A stretch of 64,000 nt of DNA, taken from contig NZ_ANFZ01000006.1 of assembly GCF_000331245.1 (NCBI RefSeq), positions 186,001 through 250,000 of the forward strand, read 5' to 3'. Under the pieces are notes generated by a model. The model was not told the DNA's origin. It was given only the letters and a program-made list of their open reading frames with translations, and searched no databases. Each line of letters opens with the position of its first letter. Position 1 is the first letter of the stretch. The DNA comes from Blastomonas sp. AAP53 (GTDB taxonomy: Bacteria > Pseudomonadota > Alphaproteobacteria > Sphingomonadales > Sphingomonadaceae). Below, in pieces: positions 44,712 through 54,105 of this stretch. The position numbers were made by a program, and so were the translations under genes.

Positions 44712-45119
44712 GTGAGGCTGGCCTACACCGCCTATCTGGTCCGCGAGTATGACGAGGCCATCGCCTGGTTCGTCAGCGCGGTGGGTTGGACGCTGCTCGA
44801 AGACACGGACCTCGGCGGCGGCAAGCGCTGGGTTCGGGTGGGGCCACGCGACGGCGGCGAGCTGCTGCTGGCGCGGGCGACCTCGGCCGAGCAGGCAGCC
44901 GCCGTCGGCAGGGAAGCAGGCGGGCGTGTCGCCTTCTTCGTGCACACCGGCGATTTCGACCGCGATTACGCGCGGATGCTGGCAGCGGGCGTCACGTTTG
45001 CTGAGATCCCGCGCAACGAGGCCTATGGCCGGGTCGTGGTGTTTGCCGACCTGTATGGCAACCGGTGGGACTTGATCGAATCGCGCGCAGACGCGGTTGA
45101 AGACAATGGAGAGACGTGA
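44712..45119 (+). CDS. VOC (glyoxalase/bleomycin-resistance fold) family protein
   Basis: The 135-residue protein has the paired beta-alpha-beta-beta-beta VOC modules, visible as YDEAIAWFVSAVGW, KRWVRVGP, GGRVAFFVHTGDFDRDYARM and RVVVFADLYGNRWDLIE. The GTG at 44712 gives MRLAYTAYLVREYD; a TTG at 44697 would add five residues. It lies between mmsA (15 bases) and mmsB (stop and start adjacent), so all three are one operon. VOC enzymes include epimerases and lyases on CoA thioesters or dicarbonyls; function not assignable. Confidence 0.82.
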   Translation: MRLAYTAYLVREYDEAIAWFVSAVGWTLLEDTDLGGGKRWVRVGPRDGGELLLARATSAEQAAAVGREAGGRVAFFVHTGDFDRDYARMLAAGVTFAEIPRNEAYGRVVVFADLYGNRWDLIESRADAVEDNGET

Positions 45120-45995
45120 ATGGCAACCATCGGATTTATCGGCCTGGGCAACATGGGCGGCGGCATGGCCGCTAACCTCGCTAAGGCGGGGCACAAGGTC
45201 ATCGCGTTCGACCTTTCGGGCGAGGCGCTGGCGCGGGCAGGGGCGGCGGGATGCAACCCCGTCTCCGACCCCGTGCAGGCGGTCAGCGATGCCGATGTCA
45301 TCGTCACCATGCTGCCCGCGGGCAAGCATGTTGCCTCGGTCTATAACGAAACCGTGTTCGGCGCGGCGCGATCGGGCACGCTGCTGATCGATTGCTCGAC
45401 CATCGATGTCGATACCGCGCGCGATGTCGCAGCAGCCGCCAAGGAGCGCGGGCTCGAGGCGGTGGATGCACCGGTCTCGGGCGGCATCGCGGCAGCCAAT
45501 GGCGGCACGCTCACCTTCATGGTCGGCGGCAGCGCGCAGGGTTTCGCGCGCGCCGAACCGATCCTCGCCGACATGGGCAAGGCGGTAATCCATGCGGGCG
45601 ACAATGGCGCAGGCCAGGCCGCCAAGATCTGCAACAACATGCTGCTGGGCGCGACGATGGCCGCGACCTGCGAGACCTTTGCGCTGGCCAGGAAGCTTGG
45701 GCTCGACCTCCAGACCTTTTACGACATCTCGTCCAAGGCCTCAGGCCAGAGCTGGTCGATGACAAGCTATTGCCCCGTCCCCGGGGTCGGCCCTGCCAGC
45801 CCTGCCGACAACGGCTATGCGGGCGGCTTTGCCGCCGCGCTGATGCTCAAGGACATGCGGCTGGCGCTGGAAGCTGCCAAGGCCAACGGTGCGCAGGTGC
45901 CGATGGGCGAGCGGGCGGAGGCAATCTACGCGGCGTTTGTCGAAGCTGATGCGCAGGGGCTCGACTTCAGCGCGATCATCACCGCGCTGGAGTAA
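45120..45995 (+). CDS. mmsB: 3-Hydroxyisobutyrate dehydrogenase
   Basis: MmsB oxidises 3-hydroxyisobutyrate to methylmalonate semialdehyde with NAD in valine catabolism; its product is the MmsA substrate. The 291-residue protein shows the Rossmann GLGNMGGGMAANL, DAPVSGGIAAANGGTLTFMVGG, KICNNMLLGATMAATCE (catalytic Lys) and KDMRLALEAAK. It is the third gene of the mmsA operon and ends at a 31-bp inverted repeat. Confidence 0.94.
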   Translation: MATIGFIGLGNMGGGMAANLAKAGHKVIAFDLSGEALARAGAAGCNPVSDPVQAVSDADVIVTMLPAGKHVASVYNETVFGAARSGTLLIDCSTIDVDTARDVAAAAKERGLEAVDAPVSGGIAAANGGTLTFMVGGSAQGFARAEPILADMGKAVIHAGDNGAGQAAKICNNMLLGATMAATCETFALARKLGLDLQTFYDISSKASGQSWSMTSYCPVPGVGPASPADNGYAGGFAAALMLKDMRLALEAAKANGAQVPMGERAEAIYAAFVEADAQGLDFSAIITALE

Positions 45996-46016
45996 GCGCC
46001 TGGGGGCGGTGTCAGC

Positions 46017-46121
46017 GCGGGGCCTTCGACAGGCTCAGGCTGAGCGGAGGGGGGATGCGCGGGGCAGCGTGGCGATGTAATGCCCAAAGCCCGCTCAGCC
46101 TGAGCCTGTCGAAGGCCCCGC
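46017..46121. repeat. 31-bp perfect inverted repeat between mmsB and the aldo/keto reductase gene
   Basis: Arms 46017-46047 and 46091-46121 are exactly complementary over 31 bases, core CAGGCTCAGGCTGAGCGG and its inverse, with a 43-base spacer. It lies between two convergent genes, so it may act as a shared transcription terminator or is a REP-type element. It belongs to the same family as the arms at 41451-41473 and 41901-41923. Confidence 0.85.
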
Positions 46122-46140
46122 GAAACCCTTTGCGATAAGC

Positions 46141-47126
<986 letters not shown>

Positions 47127-47130
<4 letters not shown>

Positions 47131-48347
47131 TGCGTGTCTCCTTCTGCACGGGCGATAGTCGTTGTCACCGCCATGTCCATCGTGACATTGCCCAGGGTCC
47201 GCATGATATCGGGGAACACCTCGATCGCCAACAGCAGCGCCAGCGGCTCGATGGGCACGCCCATGGCGATGCAGATGGGCGTGATCGAACCGATGAAGCT
47301 GATCGATCCGGGCAGCGACACCGACCCCATCGTGGTGATCGCCGCAGCAGCCAGTCCCGCCAGCAAAGCCACCGGGCCCAGCTCGACCCCCATCAGATGC
47401 GCGACATACACCGCGACCGCCATGTTCATTGCAGGGCCCGTGGCGCGAAACAGCGCGACAGCGATCGGCAGCACGACGTCTGCGGTGCGCTCGCCAGCGC
47501 CAAGGTTGCGCACGCCTGTCAGCATGGCGGGCAGCGAAGCGAGCGACGATTGCGTGGAAATCGCCACCGCTTGCGCCGGGATCGACGCGCGGAGGAACGC
47601 CAACGGACCGATCCGCCCGCCGATTGCCGCGATGACAAAGGCCGTGATCCACACCACCGATCCGACCGCGACGACTGTCAGGACATAATGGCCAAGCGCG
47701 CCGAATGCAGCGCCGCCCGCCCGCGACCCGACCACCAGACCCAGTGCGAACACGCCGATCGGGGCGAGGGTCAGCACCCAGCCGATCAGGATGATCATCG
47801 CATCGCCAATGGCGCCGAAAAAGCCCTGCATCGGGCGGCGCTCGTCTTCTGGCAACCGGGTCAGGGCGAAAGCGAAGGCCAGGGTGAAAACGATCAGCGG
47901 CAGGATGGCGTCATTCGCGGCTGCGGCGATCGGATTGGTCGGTACCAGCGCGCGCAGAAAATCCGTGAACGGGGGGACTTCGCCGGTGGGTTCGGCGTTG
48001 GCCAGCGCCCCCTGCAGCGCCGCGCGGGCGGCTTCGGGCAAGGGAAATGCGCCCAGCAGCGCGGGGGTTACCAGCGCCGCCATCGCGGCCGATAGCCACA
48101 GCAGCACGATCATCGTGGTGATCGTGCGCACCGTCAGCCGGCCTGCGGTCGCCATCTGGGCCGTGCGCAGGATCCCGGTGATCAGCAGCGCTACAACCAG
48201 TGGAACCACCGTCATCTGCAGGCCGCGCAGCCACAGCGATCCGATCAGGTCGGCGGCCTCGATGGCACCCGGCGCGCCGTTGCCGATCGCGATCCCCAAC
48301 CCGATGCCGATGATAAGGGCTCCCAGGACCAGCAGTGTTTTCAGCAT
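47127..48347 (-). CDS. Dicarboxylate/amino-acid:cation symporter (DAACS family)
   Basis: The 406-residue membrane protein has about eight helices and two re-entrant loops. The second-loop [14 protein letters not shown] (Asn-Met-x-x-x) and the earlier SLASLPAM motif are the DAACS sodium and substrate sites, as in GltP/DctA. It would import C4-dicarboxylate, glutamate or aspartate with cations. It heads the two-gene leftward operon with the aldo/keto reductase. Confidence 0.87.
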
Positions 48348-48500
48348 TCAAAAGCCCCCGTCATGTTTTCGCCCTGCCTGTGCGGCGCAGATTTTCCGTG
48401 GTTCTTTACCCCATTGTGTCACCATAGATGTGCGCGGATGGCTGGCAAGCGGCAACGCAATCGGTTACGTGCACTACCCGGCAATTGGGGAAGAATATTC

Positions 48501-49844
48501 GTGACACGCAAGTTTTTCGGAACAGACGGCATACGCGGCCGCACCAACAGTGGTTTCATGACCGCCGCGATGGCGATGGCCGTCGGCCAGGCGGCAGGCG
48601 CGCACTTTCTGCGCGGCACGCACAAGCATCGCGTGGTGATCGGCAAGGACACCCGGCTTTCCGGATACATGATGGAGAACGCGCTTGTCGCGGGCTTTAC
48701 CAGCGTGGGCATGGATGTGGTGCTGGTCGGGCCGATGCCGACACCTGCGGTGGCAATGCTCACCCGGTCGATGCGCGCCGACCTGGGCGTGATGATCTCT
48801 GCCAGCCACAACCCGTTTCAGGACAATGGCATCAAGCTGTTCGGCCCCGACGGCTTCAAGCTGTCTGACGATGACGAGATGCGGATCGAGGCGCTGCTGG
48901 AGGCGGGCGAGCCCAAGCTGGCGGAATCCGAATCGATCGGCCGGGCCCGGCGGATCGAGGATGCGCGCGGCCGTTACATCCATGCGGTCAAGGAATCGCT
49001 GCCCGACCGGGTGCGGCTGGACGGCCTCAAGATCGTGATCGATTGCGCGCATGGCGCCGCCTACCAGGTCGCACCCTCGGCCTTCTGGGAGCTGGGCGCG
49101 GAGGTGATCGCCATCGGCGTCACCCCCAATGGTCTCAACATCAACGATCGCGTCGGATCGACGCATGTCGAGACACTGCAGGAGCGCGTTGTCGCATCGG
49201 GCGCAGATATCGGCATCGCGCTGGATGGCGATGCCGATCGGCTGATTGTGGTCGATGAAAAGGGCGCGCTTGTCGATGGCGACCAGATCATGGCGCTGAT
49301 CGGCGGCAGCTGGGCGCGGCAGGGTCGGCTGCGCGGCGGCGGTGTGGTCGCGACTGTGATGTCGAACCTGGGGCTGGAGCGTTACCTGAAGGCGCAGGGG
49401 CTTGACCTGATCCGCACCAAGGTGGGTGACCGCTATGTGCTCGGCGCGATGCGGGCGGGCGGATACAATGTCGGCGGCGAGCAGTCGGGGCACATGATCC
49501 TGCTTGATCATGCCACCACCGGCGACGGCACGGTTGCCGCGCTGCAGGTGCTGGCCGAGCTGGTGCGCGAGGGCAAGCCGGCGAGCGAACTGCTCCACCT
49601 GTTCGATCCGGTGCCGCAGCTGCTGAAGAATGTGCGCTTTGCTGGCGGAAAGCCGCTGGAGAACCATCGCGTGCAGCAGGTGATCGCAGACAGCGAGGAC
49701 GAACTGCGCGGCAAGGGGCGGCTGGTGATCCGGCCATCGGGCACCGAACCTGTGATCCGCGTGATGGCCGAAGGCGACGATGCCGCGCAGGTCGAGGCGG
49801 TGGTGGATCGCATCTGCGCGGTCGTTGCAGAGGTCGCGCTCTGA
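48501..49844 (+). CDS. glmM: Phosphoglucosamine mutase
   Basis: GlmM interconverts glucosamine 6-phosphate and glucosamine 1-phosphate for peptidoglycan and lipopolysaccharide. The 447-residue protein shows FGTDGIRGR, the phosphoserine loop [19 protein letters not shown], magnesium loop [13 protein letters not shown], and sugar-binding GGEQSGH and [15 protein letters not shown]. Start is GTG 48501, with GGGGAAG upstream. Its stop overlaps the next gene as TGATG. Confidence 0.96.
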   Translation: MTRKFFGTDGIRGRTNSGFMTAAMAMAVGQAAGAHFLRGTHKHRVVIGKDTRLSGYMMENALVAGFTSVGMDVVLVGPMPTPAVAMLTRSMRADLGVMISASHNPFQDNGIKLFGPDGFKLSDDDEMRIEALLEAGEPKLAESESIGRARRIEDARGRYIHAVKESLPDRVRLDGLKIVIDCAHGAAYQVAPSAFWELGAEVIAIGVTPNGLNINDRVGSTHVETLQERVVASGADIGIALDGDADRLIVVDEKGALVDGDQIMALIGGSWARQGRLRGGGVVATVMSNLGLERYLKAQGLDLIRTKVGDRYVLGAMRAGGYNVGGEQSGHMILLDHATTGDGTVAALQVLAELVREGKPASELLHLFDPVPQLLKNVRFAGGKPLENHRVQQVIADSEDELRGKGRLVIRPSGTEPVIRVMAEGDDAAQVEAVVDRICAVVAEVAL

Positions 49845-50074
49845 TGCTGGAAATGCGCCCCGATTGCGAACGCTGCGGCGCCGATACGCCTGCCGAGGCC
49901 CCCGGCGCGTTCATCTGTTCGTTCGAATGCACCTTCTGCGCCGAATGCAGCGAAGCGCTGGACGACATCTGCCCCAATTGCGGCGGCGAACTGGTCGACC
50001 GCCCGGTGCGTCCGAAGAAGCTGCTGGCCAAGTTTCCGGGATCGGCCGTGCGGAAGTTCACGCAGCATGGGTGA
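49844..50074 (+). CDS. DUF1272 zinc-ribbon protein
   Basis: The 76-residue protein has the conserved DUF1272 pattern: [25 protein letters not shown] and [15 protein letters not shown], with four CxxC-type pairs suited to two zinc sites. Function unknown. It starts inside the glmM stop codon (49842-49844), so it is translationally coupled to glmM. Confidence 0.85.
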   Translation: MLEMRPDCERCGADTPAEAPGAFICSFECTFCAECSEALDDICPNCGGELVDRPVRPKKLLAKFPGSAVRKFTQHG

Positions 50075-50102
50075 GCACATCCTCCGCACGTCGCTCCGTT
50101 TG

Positions 50103-50167
50103 TCCCGAGCGAAGTCGAGGGACGTATGCGCAACGGTAGCGCGCGCGTCCCTCGACTTCGCTCGGGA
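50103..50167. repeat. 22-bp perfect inverted repeat (GTCCCTCGACTTCGCTCGGG family)
   Basis: Arms 50103-50124 and 50146-50167 are exactly complementary (right arm starts CGTCCCTCGACTTCGCTCGG) with a 21-base loop. It lies between the DUF1272 gene and thiD and shares its arm with 23661-23784 and with the copy inside mtaB. Confidence 0.85.
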
Positions 50168-50184
50168 ATGCGGGAGAGGTTAGC

Positions 50185-51330
50185 GTGCCTAGAGTTACCC
50201 GCATCCTAACCATCGCAGGCTCGGATTCCGGCGGTGGCGCGGGCATCCAGGCGGATATCAAGACGATCACGATGCTGGGCGGGCATGCGATGACCGCGAT
50301 TACCGCGATCACCGCGCAGAATTCGCGCGGGGTTGATGCGGTGCAGGTGCTGGGGGCCGACATGGTCATCGCGCAGATCGATGCGGTGGCGCGCGACTTC
50401 GGGCTGGATGCGATCAAGATCGGCATGCTGGGTTCGCCCGCGGTTGCCGAGGCGCTTGCGGACTGGCTGGCGGGGCAGGGCGGCGTGCCCGTAGTGTTCG
50501 ATCCGGTGATGATCGCGTCAAGCGGCGCGGTGCTGGCCGATGCTGCCACCATCGCGGCCTTCCGGCGGCTGATGGCCTGCGCGACGCTGGTCACGCCCAA
50601 CCTGCCCGAACTCGATGCGCTGGGCGGCGAGGCGGCGGTGCTCGACCTGGCGCCGGCGCTGCTGATCAAGGGCGGGCATGCCGGGGGCGACACCGTCACC
50701 GACCGGCTGGTGACCCACGCAGGCGAAATTGGGCGCTGGGACGATCCGCGCATCGACAGCCCGCACAGCCATGGCACCGGCTGCACGCTCTCAAGCGCCA
50801 TCGCGACGTTGCTGGGGCAGGGCGTTCCGCTCGAGCAGGCGGTGGAGCGTGCGCGGACCTTTGTACGGCTGGCGTTGCGCGATGCCCCGGCGTTCGTCGC
50901 CAGCAACGGCCCGATGGGGCACCATAGCGTGCGCAACGATGCGCTGAGCCCCGGCTGGCACCTCAATCAGATCACGCTGGGCGCAACCGATTATGCCGCC
51001 TCGGTGACCTTCTACCGCGCTTTGGGCCTGCGCCAGATCGTCGACAGCCCGGATAACTATTATGCCCGGTTCGAGGCGGATAATGGCGCGACGCTCTCTA
51101 TCCATGTCGGCGAGGATGCAGGCGGAGCAGTGGCCTATCTCGAATGCGCCGATCTCGACGCGCGCGTCTCGGCGCTGGCATCGGAGGGGTTCGCTTTCGA
51201 CCAGATGCCGCAGGACGAAAGCTGGGGCTGGCGCGAGGCGCGGCTCAGCGATCCGGCGGGCAATGTGCTGTGCCTGTATTTCGGCGGCGAGAACCGGCGC
51301 TATCCGCCGTGGCGCATCGCAACCGATTGA
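50185..51330 (+). CDS. thiD: HMP-P kinase ThiD fused to a C-terminal VOC domain
   Basis: Residues 1 to about 250 are a hydroxymethylpyrimidine (phosphate) kinase of thiamine synthesis: [69 protein letters not shown] and [14 protein letters not shown] (anion hole and catalytic Cys). ThiD normally ends around 265 residues, but this frame continues to 381 with a VOC/glyoxalase-fold domain ([38 protein letters not shown]). There is no frameshift or stop at the junction. The role of the second domain is unknown. Start is GTG with GGGAGAGG upstream. Confidence 0.88.
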   Translation: MPRVTRILTIAGSDSGGGAGIQADIKTITMLGGHAMTAITAITAQNSRGVDAVQVLGADMVIAQIDAVARDFGLDAIKIGMLGSPAVAEALADWLAGQGGVPVVFDPVMIASSGAVLADAATIAAFRRLMACATLVTPNLPELDALGGEAAVLDLAPALLIKGGHAGGDTVTDRLVTHAGEIGRWDDPRIDSPHSHGTGCTLSSAIATLLGQGVPLEQAVERARTFVRLALRDAPAFVASNGPMGHHSVRNDALSPGWHLNQITLGATDYAASVTFYRALGLRQIVDSPDNYYARFEADNGATLSIHVGEDAGGAVAYLECADLDARVSALASEGFAFDQMPQDESWGWREARLSDPAGNVLCLYFGGENRRYPPWRIATD

Positions 51331-51442
51331 GCCACGCGCCGTAATTGCTGCAACCCCTTACGCTTTGGCCCTTTACCCGCAATGGCAATTGCCCATATGC
51401 GTTTCGGCAACAGATTATCCGTTCCCAAACAGGAGATGACCC

Positions 51443-52066
51443 ATGGCTTTCGTCCTTCCCGCACTTCCCTTCGACAAGACCGCCTTTGGCGACATCATGT
51501 CGGCTGAAACCTTCGATTATCACCATGGCAAGCACCACAATGCCTATGTCGGCAAGGCAAACGACATGGTGAAGGGCACGGACCTCGAAGGCGCGAGCCT
51601 CTCCAAGGTCATCGTCGCCGCGAAGGACAAGGGCAACAAGGGCCTGTTCAACAACGCCGCGCAGATCTGGAACCACACCTTCTTCTGGCATTGCCTCAGC
51701 CCCGAAGCACAGACGATCCCCGGCTCGCTCGAAGAGCGCATCAATGCCGATTTCGGTTCGGTCGCCGACATGAAGGACAAGCTGAAGGCAGAGGCCGTCG
51801 GCCATTTTGGCAGCGGCTGGGCGTGGCTGGTGCTGAACGGCGACAAGCTGGAAATCACCTCGCTGCACGACGCGGATTCGCCGGTCGCGCACGAAGGCAT
51901 GAAGCCGCTGCTGACGCTCGATGTGTGGGAACACGCCTATTACATCGACTACCGCAACGCGCGCCCCGATTACCTGTCGACCGTGCTCGACAAGGCGATC
52001 AACTGGGAATTCGTCGCGCAGAACCTCGACGGCAAGGGCACTGAGCGGGCTGACCAGGAGGGTTGA
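51443..52066 (+). CDS. sodB: Iron superoxide dismutase
   Basis: SodB converts superoxide to oxygen and hydrogen peroxide. The 207-residue protein has the four metal ligands in DYHHGKHH (His27), NHTFFWH (His74) and DVWEHAYY (Asp and His), with the second-sphere Gln in AAQIWNHTF at the position typical of the iron form. FGSGWAWLV and YRNARPDYL complete the family. AGGAG at 51431-51435 precedes the ATG. Confidence 0.95.
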   Translation: MAFVLPALPFDKTAFGDIMSAETFDYHHGKHHNAYVGKANDMVKGTDLEGASLSKVIVAAKDKGNKGLFNNAAQIWNHTFFWHCLSPEAQTIPGSLEERINADFGSVADMKDKLKAEAVGHFGSGWAWLVLNGDKLEITSLHDADSPVAHEGMKPLLTLDVWEHAYYIDYRNARPDYLSTVLDKAINWEFVAQNLDGKGTERADQEG

Positions 52067-52081
52067 TAGGTTGTGATAAAA

Positions 52082-52113
52082 CTCCGTCCTTCGCAATTAG
52101 CCGAGGGACGGAG
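52082..52113 (+). terminator. Possible terminator hairpin after sodB
   Basis: The arms 52082-52093 (CTCCGTCCTTCG) and 52102-52113 (CGAGGGACGGAG) form a 12-bp stem with one G-U pair and an 8-base loop, 15 bases after the sodB stop. No T-run follows, so it could instead be a relic of the GTCCCTCG repeat family. Confidence 0.4.
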
Positions 52114-52172
52114 CGTCACAATCAATATCGATTTCACGGTCAATGTAATCTGATCACACAGATTATTTGCTT

Positions 52173-52469
52173 TTAACTCCTGCGGGTATCTAGAATTTTA
52201 TTGCAAATAGCCGCGCCATATTCATTGCCCGCTTTCTTTATGTTCTGCCATTCATCTGAAGTAAATTCTGTTTCATCGTATTCGGCATACTCTCTAAGCC
52301 CGAAGTATGTCGAGAACACGATAACCGATCCATTTTCCTGTGTTTTGGTTTTACAAGCTACTGTCCTACCATCCCGTCTTTTGCCGTAGACATAGAAACC
52401 TACTGCATTCGGATTGCCAAATGCCCCGTATTTAGCCAAGAAACGAACGTTTCTAATATCGCTTCTCAT
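52173..52469 (-). CDS. Orphan 98-residue protein in an AT-rich patch
   Basis: I do not recognise it. The protein reads DIRNVRFLAKYGAFGNPNAVGFYVYGKRRDGRTV and ends NEYGAAICNKILDTRRS: mostly beta-like first half, helical end, no signal. TTAGGAAG supplies a ribosome binding site 8 bases before the ATG. The gene and its flanks (52115-52510) are strikingly AT-rich next to the GC-rich surroundings, with codons such as AAA, ATA and TTT that are otherwise rare, which suggests horizontal gain. Confidence 0.6.
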   Translation of the reverse strand: MRSDIRNVRFLAKYGAFGNPNAVGFYVYGKRRDGRTVACKTKTQENGSVIVFSTYFGLREYAEYDETEFTSDEWQNIKKAGNEYGAAICNKILDTRRS

Positions 52470-52537
52470 TTTTGCTTCCTAAGCAAGTCTCAATTATCAT
52501 CTCAACGTAGCTGGGTCATCGTTTGCAATCAACGAGA

Positions 52538-53182
52538 CTATTCTCCCTTTGTCCCCTCGATCGCCAGACCATGCTTCATCAGCATCGGGATCTGGCTCAT
52601 CGCGAAGAGGAACGACAGCGCGGTGACGCCCCAGACCTTGACCGTCAGCCAGGTCTCGAAATCGAGGCTGTAGCGCAGGCCTTCGTTGATCAGCGCCATG
52701 CCTGCGAAGAACAGGCCCCAGTTGCGCGACAGCTTCATCCAGCCGGTTTCGTTCAGCCCGTCATAGGCGGCCTGCAGCAGATAGCGCAGCAGCGGGCGGC
52801 CGGTCATCCAGCCGCCGAGCAGCAGCACCGCAAAGGCGGTGTAGATGATCGTCGGCTTGATCTGGATGAAGCTTTCGTCATTGAAATACACCGTCAGCGC
52901 GCCGAAGCCGACGACCAGCACGGCGGACAGCCACAGCATCGGCGAGACGCGGCCGAGCTTCCATTTCGAGACTGCCACCGCCACCAGGATCGCGGCCATG
53001 AACGCCAGCGTGCCGTTGATCGCGGCGCGGGTCGAGGCGAGCGCGGCGCCGTCGCTCTGGGTGAGCTTGAACACCGCGAAGAAGATCAGCAGCGGGCCGA
53101 AATCGAGCAGCAGCGGCAGGAAGCTGCTCTCTGATTTCTTCGGCGCGGCAACGGCGGCGCTCTGGGGCAGTTCTTCGCTCAT
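52538..53182 (-). CDS. ispZ: Intracellular septation protein IspZ/YciB
   Basis: The 214-residue membrane protein has about five helices, including LLLDFGPLLIFFAVFKL near the N-terminus and FNDESFIQIKPTIIY in the middle, both characteristic of the YciB/IspZ family, and WMKLSRNWGLFF. It is involved in envelope or septum integrity. It follows ftsY with ATGA overlap, ending the dapF-mtaB-ftsY-ispZ run. Confidence 0.9.
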   Translation of the reverse strand: MSEELPQSAAVAAPKKSESSFLPLLLDFGPLLIFFAVFKLTQSDGAALASTRAAINGTLAFMAAILVAVAVSKWKLGRVSPMLWLSAVLVVGFGALTVYFNDESFIQIKPTIIYTAFAVLLLGGWMTGRPLLRYLLQAAYDGLNETGWMKLSRNWGLFFAGMALINEGLRYSLDFETWLTVKVWGVTALSFLFAMSQIPMLMKHGLAIEGTKGE

Positions 53183-54105
53183 TTCGCTCCTCCGGCGATC
53201 ACATGCGCCAGATATTCGGGGTCAAAGGGCCTGAGGTCATCGATGGTTTCACCGACGCCGATGGCATGAATGGGAAGGCCGAACTTTTCCGCCGCCGCGA
53301 CCAGAATGCCGCCGCGCGCGGTGCCATCGAGCTTGGTCATCACCAGACCTGTAACGCCGGCGACCTCCTTGAAGGTCTCGATCTGCGACAGGGCGTTCTG
53401 CCCATTGGTCGCATCGAGCACCAGCACGACATCGTGCGGCGCTGCCGGGTTGAGGCGGCCCAGAACGCGGCGGATCTTGGACAGCTCGTCCATCAGCTCG
53501 CGCTTGTTCTGCAACCGGCCTGCGGTGTCTACGATCAGAACATCGATGCCCGTCGCCGTCGCCTGCTTGACCGCGTCGAACACGATGCCCGCCGCATCGC
53601 CGCCTTCCTTGCCGCTGATGATCGGGATGCCCAGCCGTTCGGCCCAGACCTTGAGCTGGCCGATCGCCGCTGCGCGGAAGGTATCGCCTGCCGCCAGCAT
53701 CACGCCATAATCCTGTTCCTGGAACAGGTGCGCGAGCTTGGCGATGGTCGTTGTCTTGCCCGACCCGTTGACGCCGATCACCAGGATCACCTGCGGGCGC
53801 GGGAAGGCGATGATGTCGAGCGGTTCAGCGACATTGCGCAGCGACTTGGCGATCTCCTCGCCGACGATCGCGCGCAATCCGTCCTCGTCCAGTCCGCGCT
53901 CGAACCGTCCTTCGGAAAGCCGCGCGCGCACCTTGCCCGCCATCTGCGGCCCCAGATCGCTGACGATCAGCGCCTCCTCGATCTCGTCGAGCTGGTCCTC
54001 ATCAAGCCGCGACTTTGTGACCAGCCCGGTGATGTTCTGGGTCAGCTTGTCGGACGTCTTGCGAAAGCCGCCCAGCAGGCGCTCGCTCCAGCTGCCCTCG
54101 CTCAT
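53179..54105 (-). CDS. ftsY: Signal recognition particle receptor FtsY
   Basis: FtsY is the SRP receptor GTPase that docks Ffh-bound ribosomes at the membrane. The 308-residue protein has the N domain (LGGFRKTSDKLTQNI), G1 GVNGSGKTTTIAKLA, DTAGRLQNK (G3), TKLDGTARGG (G4 region) and GVGETIDDLRPF (C-terminal). It lacks the long acidic A domain of E. coli FtsY, as usual in alphaproteobacteria. Overlaps mtaB and ispZ by 4 bases each. Confidence 0.95.
   Translation of the reverse strand: MSEGSWSERLLGGFRKTSDKLTQNITGLVTKSRLDEDQLDEIEEALIVSDLGPQMAGKVRARLSEGRFERGLDEDGLRAIVGEEIAKSLRNVAEPLDIIAFPRPQVILVIGVNGSGKTTTIAKLAHLFQEQDYGVMLAAGDTFRAAAIGQLKVWAERLGIPIISGKEGGDAAGIVFDAVKQATATGIDVLIVDTAGRLQNKRELMDELSKIRRVLGRLNPAAPHDVVLVLDATNGQNALSQIETFKEVAGVTGLVMTKLDGTARGGILVAAAEKFGLPIHAIGVGETIDDLRPFDPEYLAHVIAGGAK

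Noticed and set aside
43101-45593. An 830-codon open frame opposite mmsA, VOC and mmsB
   Set aside because: The forward genes are unmistakable and this frame contains only Asp/His/Arg-rich text without structure.
47131-47652. A 174-residue N-terminal extension of the aldo/keto reductase frame
   Set aside because: It overlaps the symporter on another frame; the reductase fold starts normally at MIYRNLGG (47130).
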